Below are positions 55,285 to 63,406 of a stretch of DNA of 64,000 nucleotides, one piece after another. Position 1 is the first letter of the stretch. Every line of letters begins with the position of its first letter. Source of the stretch: CAWAPS01 sp963783945 (GTDB lineage Bacteria; Actinomycetota; Acidimicrobiia; Acidimicrobiales; Palsa-688); NCBI GenBank assembly GCA_963783945.1, contig CAWAPS010000002.1, forward strand, positions 930,001-994,000. Direction: 5' to 3'. The translations under genes and the position numbers were made by a program. The notes beneath the pieces were generated by a model that saw nothing but the letters and a program-made list of their open reading frames with translations, was not told the DNA's origin and searched no databases.

Positions 55285-55446
55285 AACATCAGCGGGCTCG
55301 CTCGCCTCCCTCCCCACCTGGTCGATCCCGGAATCGAACAGCTAAAGAAGGATCTCGCGACTGGAGCGTGGCGACGACGGTACTCCGAACTTCTCACCCT
55401 CAGCGCCTACGACGCCGGCTACCGCCTCGTTGTCGCCAGGCGGTAG
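55285..55446 (+). pseudogene. C-terminal remnant of a SAM-dependent methyltransferase
   Basis: The open frame ends PPHLVDPGIEQLKKDLATG then AWRRRYSELLTLSAYDAGYRLVVARR and a TAG. This is the C-terminal segment of class I methyltransferases, where DPGIExLxxDLxSGxWxxRYGxL precedes the last strand. Nothing upstream encodes the SAM-binding part, so it is a truncated remnant. Confidence 0.55.
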
Positions 55447-55485
55447 GAGCCGCACCCTCGGAGCCCGGTTGACCATGTCCTTATC

Positions 55486-56085
55486 ATGAGCAACGGGTTC
55501 TGTGTGGGTGTGCTAAGTATCAAGAGTGGCGACTATGGCTACGCCATTTTCTATGATCCATCTCGGACCGTCCCGCACTTCGGCATGGTGTCATGGCCAA
55601 GACCGCCGGTGGAGGGTGGAATCCCGGGTGTCGGACTCTTGAGCGTTCGAGATGCTGAAATACAGGATCTCGACGCGATATTGGGCCTGTACGAGCAACT
55701 GGCCGAAGACCGAGCTAAGTCCATGCCTGTCGCTGCGTCAGCAGCCGCCCCGATTCTCGAGGCGATTATCGCTCAGCGCGGCAGGGCACTTCTCGTTGCC
55801 GACTGTGACGGAAGAATCGCAGGGACCGCCGACATGCTCGTCGTGACCAACCTGACCCATCGGGGCATGCCCTGGGCCATCGTCGAGAATGTCGTGGTAG
55901 ACGAGCGGCAGAGAGGGCGCGGAGTCGGACGAGCCCTCATGGATGAGATCATTCACCGGTCTCAAGATGCGGGCTGCTACAAAATCCAGCTGCTCTCCCG
56001 GGAGCACCGCGAGGGAGCACACGCTTTCTACCAGAGCCTTGGGTTCCATCCCTCGGCCCGAGGCTTTCGGCGATACCTGGACTAA
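55486..56085 (+). CDS. GNAT family N-acetyltransferase
   Basis: 199 residues. The GNAT core begins about residue 52 (LSVRDAEIQDLDAILGLYEQLAED), continues ALLVADCDGRIAGTADMLVVTNLTHRG and the acetyl-CoA loop VDERQRGRGVGRALMDEII (Q/RxxGxG/A), and ends KIQLLSREHREGAHAFYQSLGFHPSARGFRRYLD. The first 50 residues are not GNAT-like, so a start at TTG 55639 may be right. The TAA stop at 56083-56085 is the triplet next to the inserted palindromic element. Confidence 0.82.
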   Translation: MSNGFCVGVLSIKSGDYGYAIFYDPSRTVPHFGMVSWPRPPVEGGIPGVGLLSVRDAEIQDLDAILGLYEQLAEDRAKSMPVAASAAAPILEAIIAQRGRALLVADCDGRIAGTADMLVVTNLTHRGMPWAIVENVVVDERQRGRGVGRALMDEIIHRSQDAGCYKIQLLSREHREGAHAFYQSLGFHPSARGFRRYLD

Positions 56086-56175
56086 GGGCCCGCTACGAAA
56101 CAACTTGACGCAATTCTCTTGTAAACATGCATGTCGTGGCACAGGACTTGTTCCAAGTTGTTTCGTGGCGGGCCC
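56086..56175 (-). mobile_element. 90-bp MITE-like palindromic element, copy 2 (inverted)
   Basis: Same 90 bases as copy 1 in opposite orientation, one mismatch (T at 56094 in the left terminal repeat). Flanked by TAA on both sides, equivalent to the TTA flanking copy 1, so the same target triplet is duplicated. The left TAA is the stop codon of the GNAT gene. It would form a 21- to 22-bp hairpin directly after that stop and may act as its terminator. Confidence 0.85.
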
Positions 56176-56515
56176 TAATCGAACATCTCCGACCGTGAGG
56201 ACCAACATGGCACCCACTCAGACCGACCACCGGTTCGAGCGGTCTTGCTTCGACGGCCCGACCATCGAGATCGTCCAGTTCGGCGCCGCCGGCGGTTCTC
56301 GAGCGTGCGTTCTGGACCGTCATGGGGCAGGCGAGGATGACTACGAGAGGGGGAACGAGGGCGGGTCGACCTGTACGGCTCCGTGACCTTCACGAGCCGC
56401 AGTTCGAGGTCGTGGTTGCTCGTCCGCTGCCTGTGTCACAGAGTTGCCTCGAGCCGGGCTGCCGGGCTCACAGGGGTCAAGAGCCAAAGGGAGGAAGAGG
56501 TCTTGACTCAGTTGA
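56176..56515. other. Intergenic after the palindromic element
   Basis: About 340 bases. A frame starting at ATG 56207 (MAPTQTDHRFERSCFDGPTI) with GTGAGG upstream soon becomes Arg/Gly-rich and has no family that I recognise. Possibly the start of a gene cut off by rearrangement. Confidence 0.35.
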
Positions 56516-57532
56516 TCAGGTCAGGCGAGCGCCGAGGGAAAGTAGCTCGTCGCGGTGCTCCACGACGTCCACCCACTCCGGCGGCCAGGCGCTGAGTCCC
56601 AGATGGGCCCCCACGAACGCGCCAGAAAGGCATGCGATGGAGTCCGAGTCTCCCGAGGTTGCGGCGGCACGTTGAACTACTCGTGTCGCGTCTGCGGGTG
56701 AGGCCAAGAAACACTGCAAGGCCGTGGCGAGCGCCTCTTCGGCCACCCATCCGGCTCCGGTCGCCAGGCAGGGGTCGACGTCGTCGGGCAATACAGCCAG
56801 CGGATCGACGAGCGCTATCGCCGCCAGTGCCTCGTCGTAGCCTCGACTCATGAACTCCATCGGCGAAGAAACCCCTGGGCGAACCCACAGCGATCCCAAC
56901 CAGTCATCCCGGTACGAGGTCCTCACCGCGGTGCCATGGGCGGTCAAGGCCGGCAGCAGATCATCTGGCCCGACCCCGCCTGCTAGCAGACGCACGGTCA
57001 CCGCGGTGAGGTCAGCCGCCGCCAGAGCCGTCGGATGCCCGTGGGTAACCGCCGCGGTGAACTGCGCCAACGGAGTCAGATCGTCGTCAGCGAGTGCCCC
57101 CCACCCGTGTCGCAATAGCCCGACCGGGGCGACCCTCATATTCGCTCCGCATCCCTTCGAGCCAGCGACCGTGGCGTCAACCCAGGCCAATCCCTGCTCG
57201 AGTCGGCCACAAGCGTCGAGGCATGTCATTCCCGGCGCCCGGTCGTTGTCGGGGCTGTGGAGCCACGCCACGAACTCGGCCCGCACCGAGGCCTCGACAG
57301 ATGCCGGCGTAATACCTGCCTCGGCCGCTACGACGAGGGCCCGACCCAGCGCCAGGGTCATCTGCGTGTCGTCAGTTATCGCCGCTACAGGACCAACCAG
57401 GCGCCAACCCCCAAAGGGGCCTAACCGGTCGACCATCTCAGCTACCGAACCCGTGAACTCGACCGGAGCCCCCAACGCGTCCCCGATGGCCAACCCGACC
57501 AGCGCACCCGCCGAGGCCTCGAACGACTCCAT
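56516..57532 (-). CDS. ADP-ribosylglycohydrolase family protein
   Basis: 338 residues of the DraG/ARH all-helical fold. The metal-binding motifs are present: ALVGLAIGDALGAPVEF at the start, AAITDDTQMTLALGRAL (TDDT) and TSGDSDSIACLSGAFVGA (the GDxDS motif near the C-terminus). A Cys-containing GCGANMRVAPVGLL helix is typical. Members remove ADP-ribose from Arg or other acceptors using two Mg2+ or Mn2+ ions. Start at ATG 57532. No partner ADP-ribosyltransferase gene is visible nearby. Confidence 0.9.
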   Translation of the reverse strand: MESFEASAGALVGLAIGDALGAPVEFTGSVAEMVDRLGPFGGWRLVGPVAAITDDTQMTLALGRALVVAAEAGITPASVEASVRAEFVAWLHSPDNDRAPGMTCLDACGRLEQGLAWVDATVAGSKGCGANMRVAPVGLLRHGWGALADDDLTPLAQFTAAVTHGHPTALAAADLTAVTVRLLAGGVGPDDLLPALTAHGTAVRTSYRDDWLGSLWVRPGVSSPMEFMSRGYDEALAAIALVDPLAVLPDDVDPCLATGAGWVAEEALATALQCFLASPADATRVVQRAAATSGDSDSIACLSGAFVGAHLGLSAWPPEWVDVVEHRDELLSLGARLT

Positions 57533-57759
57533 ACCCCGCCATACTGCCAGCCACCGGCGCCGATGACACCGGAGAACCGCCTTGCCCGGGACCGAACGAG
57601 ACTCGCTCCCTCACTCCGGGGGCCGCATGGCTGACAGAGGGAGGACTACTCTCGTACCGGGGCGGCACAGGCAAGACCAGGCACCTGTGGCCGGGACGTT
57701 GACCGGGATCGGTCTTTCGGTTTGGACCGCCGCCCGAGTGGCGGCGACGTGCGGTTGGC

Positions 57760-58227
57760 ATGGCCTGGTTCATGCAGGACTTCAGCGAGACCGTCTTGGT
57801 GCCCGTAGAACGTGCCCTCGTCGCACCGTCCGGCGACGGCGCGGAAGCGTTCGTCGTCGCCGAAAACATCGCAGCCGTGGTGCCGGCGACCCTCGGGGAC
57901 CCGGAGAGCCACGTGCGAGCCGAGTACGCCCCGACCGGCCCAGAACCCGTGACTATGAGCGAGGCCGCCTCTATCATCTCCCATGTGACCCGCCAAACCG
58001 GTCCGACACGTCGACGTAGATCGACACTCCTGGGTTCAGGGAGTGATCGCTCTCGGGGTGACCGCGGCGTACGGCGAAATACTCGAACTGCTCACTGAGA
58101 CCATCGCATCGGGTCGCGGTTCGCGGTCCAACCGCGATATCCAGAAAGTTACCGGAACGCCGGCGACGAACTTCGCTTCGCTGACTTTGCCCAGCGGACG
58201 GCGCCGGCCTGGAATGGAGGCCAAACC
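57760..58227 (+). pseudogene. NmrA-like NAD(P)-binding protein remnant, 5' truncated with two frameshifts
   Basis: Only the C-terminal half of an NmrA/atypical-SDR protein remains: WFMQDFSE, then GAEAFVVAENIAAVVPATLGDPESHV and GPEPVTMSEAASIISHVT. One extra base near 57992 shifts to VRHVDVDRHSWVQGVIALGV and TAAYGEILELLTETIASGRG; then VQ/IQKVTGTPATNFA, and a further shift to DFAQRTAPAWNGGQT. The Rossmann half is missing. Its end runs into the start of the next gene at 58228, so the two may once have been coupled. Confidence 0.7.
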
Positions 58228-58668
58228 ATGACTGCAATCGAAAACCTAGACGACTTCAAGGGGCTTGAGCCCTTCTTTCGGATCATCGAGCGGGGCCTCA
58301 GCGGCCTCGTCGACGGGGAGCACTTCTTTGATCTCCATGCCGACGATGTGGTCGTCGAGTACGTCCACACCGTCCCTGGCTACCCCCGTGGGATCGTCGG
58401 CCGCTCGACGCTGGTGGACTTGTACCGTCCGTATAGCGAGACCATGATGCTACAGCGGTGCTTTGACCTCGCCAAATACCACGACCGCGAGGCTGGCGTA
58501 GTCATTCTCGAGTATGCCTGCGAAGGACATGCCGTCTCCAGCGGTGAGCCCTACTTGAACCGCTTCATCTCAGTGATCACCATCACTGACCGTAAGATCA
58601 CACACTGGCGGGACTACCTCGACCCGATCGCGGTATTTGATGCGCTCGGATGGCCGCCACGTGCCTGA
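58228..58668 (+). CDS. SnoaL/ketosteroid-isomerase-like NTF2-fold protein
   Basis: 146 residues: DDFKGLEPFFRIIERGLSGLVDGEHFFDLHADDVVVEYVHTVPGYPRGIVGRSTLVDLYRPY, then VVILEYACEGHAVSSGEPYLNRFISVITITDRKITHWRDYLDPIAVFDALG. This is a SnoaL-like cone; the Arg-Asp in THWRDYLDP and acidic residues in the pocket fit an isomerase or hydrolase. Start at ATG 58228 inside the tail of the NmrA remnant. The neighbouring remnant may have been its operon partner. Confidence 0.85.
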   Translation: MTAIENLDDFKGLEPFFRIIERGLSGLVDGEHFFDLHADDVVVEYVHTVPGYPRGIVGRSTLVDLYRPYSETMMLQRCFDLAKYHDREAGVVILEYACEGHAVSSGEPYLNRFISVITITDRKITHWRDYLDPIAVFDALGWPPRA

Positions 58669-58921
58669 TGTCCCAACTGACATCCTCGGCGAGGCGAGAG
58701 TTGCCGCTCTTACCCGGCCCTATGCGAGCAGCCAGCGCCATCAGGGGATGAAGTGATCAACCTCGGTTCGGCCGGGGTAGGGCATTCCACAGTCGGCAGG
58801 GACCGGCCCTGGCCACCGAAGACGGGCTTTTGTGCGACCATGTTCGGGATTGCGGTCTGAGGACTCCACGTGCGACCACCCGATCGCTTCTTCCTGACCG
58901 TCAGAGCAAAGGAGTCAGCTG

Positions 58922-59863
58922 TTGACCGATGCCAATCCCTACGCCTACGACCGGGCCTACAGGGGCAGCAACCTGCCATTTGGCACGACTGGTGTGGCCG
59001 AAGTGGTGAGGACAGACCAGGTTGCTCCGCGCTTTCGTCGAATCACTGTTGCCGGTGAGCTCTTCGGTCAGGTCGGTGAATTGACCCCGATGAACTGCAC
59101 CGCACGGCTCTTCTTTCCCCGCCAGGGAGAAGGCGACCCCATGTTGCCGTCGTTTGAGGGTCGAGATCCCGAAGTCGTCTTCCGTGAGCTCACCGCGTAC
59201 GTCGGTCCGATTGGCCAGGTGATCCGGACCTGGACGATGCGCAGCATCGACCGCGCCCGCGAGGAAGTCGATTTCGACTTCTTCCTGCGCGAAGGCAGGG
59301 GCCTTGGTCTGGATTGGGGCAAGCGCGCCGGGCCCGGCGATCGTATTGGCGTCATGCTCACCAAGAGCGGAGGTGCGTTGCCGAGAGCCGATGTCGACTG
59401 CCAGATTCTGCTCGCAGACGAGTCCGCGCTTCCCCATATCGACGTGATCCTCAGATTCCTCCCCGCCGGCACGCGGGTCACGATCCTTGCCGAGGTCGTC
59501 GACGAAGCGGACCACCAGGACTTCGACTCCGACGCAGAGGTAGAGGTGATCTGGGTTCATCGAGGCGACGCCCCAGCTGGCACGACCGACTTGCTCAAAC
59601 AGGCGCTGCGTGAGCTCGGCAAACCGAGCGACCGCTTCTTCGTGCAAGGGTACGCAGAGGCACGTCTCATGGGAGACGTCCGCCGTTTCCTTCGCGAACA
59701 GTGGGGGCTCGATCGACACAGCTACTCCGTGAGTGGGTTCTGGCGGCGAGGGAAAGCCCTCCACGACCAGGCCCGGGTCGGGTACGCGCGCATCGACGCC
59801 ATGGCCGCTGCAGGTAAGGAAGTAGACGACGAAGAGTTCTCAAAGTTCCTCGAGTTTGACTAG
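58922..59863 (+). CDS. Siderophore-interacting (ferric reductase-like) flavoprotein
   Basis: 313 residues of the SIP/ViuB family: an N-terminal FAD-binding barrel (VVRTDQVAPRFRRITVAGELFGQ) with VIRTWTMRSIDRAREEVDFDFFL (the RxYT-type FAD motif), then an NAD(P)-type domain (ILLADESALPHIDVILRFLPAGTRVTILAEV ... DRFFVQGYAEARLMGDVRRFLREQWG) and the C-terminal SVSGFWRRGKALHDQ. It would reduce ferric siderophores in the cytoplasm. TTG 58922 follows AAAGGAG; a 59-residue longer product is not supported. Confidence 0.9.
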   Translation: MTDANPYAYDRAYRGSNLPFGTTGVAEVVRTDQVAPRFRRITVAGELFGQVGELTPMNCTARLFFPRQGEGDPMLPSFEGRDPEVVFRELTAYVGPIGQVIRTWTMRSIDRAREEVDFDFFLREGRGLGLDWGKRAGPGDRIGVMLTKSGGALPRADVDCQILLADESALPHIDVILRFLPAGTRVTILAEVVDEADHQDFDSDAEVEVIWVHRGDAPAGTTDLLKQALRELGKPSDRFFVQGYAEARLMGDVRRFLREQWGLDRHSYSVSGFWRRGKALHDQARVGYARIDAMAAAGKEVDDEEFSKFLEFD

Positions 59864-60416
59864 CTCATCGACCTGACGCGGATCGTTCACTACAAGGTCG
59901 AGTGAGCTTCATCCATCGAGATATTGAGTGGCGTTCCCGAAGAGAAGCGAAAGCACGTAGAACGAGATCAAAAATGGACATCCTTGACAACGCGATGTTC
60001 GCCGGATCCTTAGCCGGGTGAAGTTCTATGGCTGGCATTCGACTGGTGCCGCAGGCGAGAGAGGTCCCTAAGGCCCGCGATGCTTGTGCTCCGCTGCTCC
60101 CAGGAACCCGTCTGGCACCCGCCGTCCAATGCCAGCCGAGAACCCGGATAAGCGAGCCGAGATCAGGTTGAAGAACGACAGCCGGTGCGACCTTCATGAT
60201 CCTCACCGCCCTGGCACAGGCCAGCCAGCATGCTTGCGGGATCATCACCGACGTCCAGGAGATCTCCTGGCCACAGCGGCCCATCAGTCGGACGGAGCGA
60301 CGAAGACGGTGAGGGTGCTGACCATGCAGGCGAAGTCGCCTATCAGCCGTGCTGTCCGCTCGCCCGGCGCCCATCCCCAGTGCAGTTAGAACCGCTCAGC
60401 GGACCAAAACTCGTCG
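59864..60416. other. Intergenic, no supported gene
   Basis: About 550 bases. A 169-codon minus-strand frame exists but has no domain, poor start context and uneven composition. The terminator of the downstream minus-strand gene lies at the right end. Confidence 0.45.
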
Positions 60417-60435
60417 CGCCCCCACCCTGGGGGCG
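60417..60435 (-). terminator. Hairpin terminator after the PKD-tailed hydrolase gene
   Basis: CGCCCCCA and TGGGGGCG form a perfect 8-bp stem with a CCC loop, 31 bases beyond the stop of the minus-strand gene. On that strand GTTTTG follows within 8 bases. Typical intrinsic terminator layout. Confidence 0.65.
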
Positions 60436-60466
60436 AACGACTTTTCTCTCCACTCCGGCGTTGGGG

Positions 60467-62479
60467 CTATTGGACGACCACCCGTACTCGGGCGAGGTTG
60501 AGGATCCGGGTGTGGGGGGTCTGCAGCTCCCCCTGGCGCTGTGAGCCGATGCGCAGGGCGGGGAAGTACGTACCGGGCTCGGCGAACACGTTAGTAGCAC
60601 TCACGCTGACGCAAGATAACGATCCGTCGATACCCAGGTCGTGCTCAGGGAAGTCGCCTGCCCCATCGAAATCCCATTCGGCGGACACGACGGTGCCGGC
60701 GCCGGGTGGGACCTCGGCGGCGCCCTGGAATTCGACGGGTTCGCCGGCTTTGACTTCCGCTCGCAGTCCGCCATTGACGGTGAGGGTGACAACGGGCTGA
60801 ATTCCTCTGCGGGCCGTCGCCTTCGCCGGAACCTGGACCTGGCCGTCCACGACGTGATACTCGGTGCTCGGTGGGGGGCTGAGTCCCTTCTCGACCCAGT
60901 CGGCCAGGTCGCGAAGGGCCTGGCGGAGGACGCCGATGTAGCTGACAGTGCGGGTGGTTCGGACCGGCCGAGGTTCGCCGGGGGCCACTGCAGGCTGGCC
61001 GTGCATGGCGTGGTCAATGAACCACAAGCGGTAGTGGTCGTCAAGGTGGGAGCCGAGGGCGTTTTTGACCAGACCGCGGTAGTAGTCAGCCTGGCTGGGA
61101 TAGGCAGCCTCGTCCATGAGGTTTTGAACCACGATCATCTTTCCCGCGAAGCGACCGGTCGGCACAGAGCCACACGACCACCGGACCGAGCGCCGGCCGA
61201 TGAGCTTGGGTCGCTGCGGGTAGACGGGTTGACCGGCGACGGTGAACTGGTCGAACTGAGGGAAGTCCGGGTCCACCTGGTGGCGGTGATACGTCTGAGA
61301 CGCGAGATAGACCGAGTTCTCGATCAAAACCTCGTCACCAGTTGCAATCCCGCTCATCCCTTCGCGGTGCTCCGGTCCGAATCCGACTATGACGGCATCC
61401 CCAACGACCTCGACGATGGAGAGCACCTGACCTGATGCCCGGCCGCTCGTCACGGTCAAAGTCGCTCCTTCCAGCCTCCCGGCCGGCAGGTCATTGATCC
61501 GCAAGGCGACCGGCATCTCCGGCTTGATCCCGATGCTATGAAAACGAGGAAGACTCAGACCTATAGCACCTGCTTCCTCGGAAGTTATCGTCGCTTTGAT
61601 ACTCGTCTTGTGCCGAACCCGGGCTCTGACAAGGGACTCGGGCGGATTGGCACCGAGATAACCAGGCAAGGTCCAAAAGTCCTCGAAGTACTCAGGGTCC
61701 CACTTCCGGACGTTATCGACCAAGTCCGCCCAAATGGCCAGGTATTGGGACGAGATCCGCTCGGCGTCGAACCAGCAACGGGGTGGAAACCCCATGCGGG
61801 TTACCTCGGCGAGCGCTTCAGCCTCCTCCACAGTCAAGCCGGCGAACATGTCCCCGCTGCCCCCCGGCTCGACCGCATCGACTACGGCAGGAAACCGGTC
61901 ACGGAGGATGCGGATGGCGTGGAACTGGACGGTAAATCCGTTCGGGACGCTCATCGTTGTGCCGTGGATGTAAGGAACAGCCCCATCCCATACGCCCAAG
62001 GCGTTCTCGAAACAGCTCATGGTCCGAAAGGCGCCCCCGCTGCCCCCAAACACATAACCATACGGGCGGTGCTCGCCGTACATCTCGCCGGCCAGAACCC
62101 TCGAGTACCTCGCCACCGCCGCTGACGCCCGGTAACCGGAAATTGCCCAATCGTCGCCCGGAAACCGCTCGGCCCGGCCCTGGTTTGATTCGACGAAATA
62201 TGCCCCGCTCGTCATAGCGAACGGCACCCAGCCGTGCGATCCGGGCATGAAGCCGCTGCTCACGGTGTGCTCGTTCCCAGGGACGGCGTACAAGGGATGA
62301 AAGAAGCGGCCCTCGTAGCGCTCCGCCGGCGGGAAATGGATGGCAAAGCGGGTCTCGGTCCCTTCGAAGCCCCCATGGACGTAGCGATGACGAACCGGAT
62401 CGTCCCTCCATTCGTCCACATCTACAAACGGTGCGTCGAACAGAGGGTCGCTCGTACCGAAATCGAATGCCTTCATCAC
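60467..62479 (-). CDS. Alpha/beta hydrolase-domain protein with C-terminal PKD-like domain
   Basis: 670 residues. The catalytic part starts near residue 60 (FFHPLYAVPGNEHTVSSGF), with nucleophile elbow YGYVFGGSGGAFRTMS (Ser147) and a late His in LWFIDHAMHGQPAV (about 535). The C-terminal 100 residues (VVTLTVNGGLRAEVKAGEPVEFQGAAEVPP ... VVSAEWDFDGAGDFP ... TNVFAEPGTYFPALRI) are a PKD-like beta-sandwich. The middle (LRINDLPAGRLEGATLTVTSG) is another beta module. No signal peptide is seen at ATG 62479, although PKD domains are usually extracellular. The family is uncharacterised; perhaps tannase- or lipase-like. Confidence 0.75.
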   Translation of the reverse strand: MMKAFDFGTSDPLFDAPFVDVDEWRDDPVRHRYVHGGFEGTETRFAIHFPPAERYEGRFFHPLYAVPGNEHTVSSGFMPGSHGWVPFAMTSGAYFVESNQGRAERFPGDDWAISGYRASAAVARYSRVLAGEMYGEHRPYGYVFGGSGGAFRTMSCFENALGVWDGAVPYIHGTTMSVPNGFTVQFHAIRILRDRFPAVVDAVEPGGSGDMFAGLTVEEAEALAEVTRMGFPPRCWFDAERISSQYLAIWADLVDNVRKWDPEYFEDFWTLPGYLGANPPESLVRARVRHKTSIKATITSEEAGAIGLSLPRFHSIGIKPEMPVALRINDLPAGRLEGATLTVTSGRASGQVLSIVEVVGDAVIVGFGPEHREGMSGIATGDEVLIENSVYLASQTYHRHQVDPDFPQFDQFTVAGQPVYPQRPKLIGRRSVRWSCGSVPTGRFAGKMIVVQNLMDEAAYPSQADYYRGLVKNALGSHLDDHYRLWFIDHAMHGQPAVAPGEPRPVRTTRTVSYIGVLRQALRDLADWVEKGLSPPPSTEYHVVDGQVQVPAKATARRGIQPVVTLTVNGGLRAEVKAGEPVEFQGAAEVPPGAGTVVSAEWDFDGAGDFPEHDLGIDGSLSCVSVSATNVFAEPGTYFPALRIGSQRQGELQTPHTRILNLARVRVVVQ

Positions 62480-62862
62480 GCCGTCCAGCCAAGCCGTCCC
62501 GCCGAACGGTCAACCGGCCAAGGTGGCAAGAAGATCGGGGGTGCGGCGTAGCGGACCGGATAGTCGTGGCCCACCGGGAAGATCCCCGCCCCCAGAACCG
62601 TCGCGGCCGCGTCGATCACGGCTCGGATCTGCTTTGCGACCGAGGATTCGCTCCCGACGATGGCGGCCTCCGCAGCGGTGTCTCGGCCACCCACGGCCAA
62701 TATCCGCTCGTAGTGGGGCGAGGCCCCGTAGAGGGCGGAATACTGAACGAAAGCGGCGCGGGCTTCGTCGATGTCATCGTGCCGGGCGACGGGCAGGCCG
62801 GCGACGCACTCGAGGGGCCGGGCGGCCTGGCTCGGCCGCGGCGGATCGGATGAGTGCCACAC
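62476..62862 (-). pseudogene. C-terminal remnant of an LLM-class flavin/F420-dependent oxidoreductase
   Basis: 128 codons: ARHDDIDEARAAFVQYSALYGASPHYERILAVGGRD, then AAIVGSESSVAKQIRAVIDAAATVLGAGIFPVGHD. This is the last third of a luciferase-like monooxygenase (bacterial LLM, often F420-dependent). The TIM-barrel start is absent and the first 25 codons (MWHSSDPPRPSQAARPLE) are unrelated. The stop overlaps the start of the next gene by four bases (ATGA), so the pair was originally one operon. Confidence 0.7.
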
Positions 62863-63406
62863 CGAAAGTATACTGACAGCCAGCTATTCGCCGTGGCCGC
62901 GGTCAACTGGTTCGCCTACCTCTGGGATGGCTTTGGCCCGCCAGTTCCTCTTTGTCCCACGAGTCAGCACCCGGAGTCCCTCTGCCTTGGTGAACGCCCG
63001 GAACATGGACTCGGATGTGTTCTGCCAGCGGGCGAAAGCGTCCGGAGAACACCGGGAGCAACGCTGCCGAACTGATGCACGCTCATCCCCGCGGGACCGG
63101 TAACGGGCGACGACGCTCGGCCAAACACCGAAGGGGCCGCCACATCGTGGTCGGCCAGCGAAGCTAGTCACGGAGGAAAACCCCCAGTCAGGTTGAGACG
63201 GGGAGATAGGCGCCTCACCCGACCGAGCCGCAGCCAGATGTCCTTTGCTCATTTACCGTTTGGACCGCCCATGCAAGCACGCTCAGCCTGAACAAATGGG
63301 ATCTTCGCCGGCGGGTAAAGACCGCCAGTCGCCCTCAATCGGCCTGCGGCAGTTACATCGCATAGGCTCGACGGAGGAGCTAGACGGGGACACTAAGGAG
63401 CAGACC
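62863..63406. other. Intergenic, no supported gene
   Basis: About 540 bases that should have held the 5' part of the LLM gene but show no similarity to it. A minus-strand frame at 62884-63252 has no recognisable domain. The right end carries the AAGGAG of the SDR gene. Confidence 0.45.

Noticed and set aside
62476..62862. Intact small protein coupled to the hydrolase gene
   Set aside because: The sequence clearly matches only the C-terminal third of LLM oxidoreductases and its first 25 codons are unrelated, so I call it a remnant.
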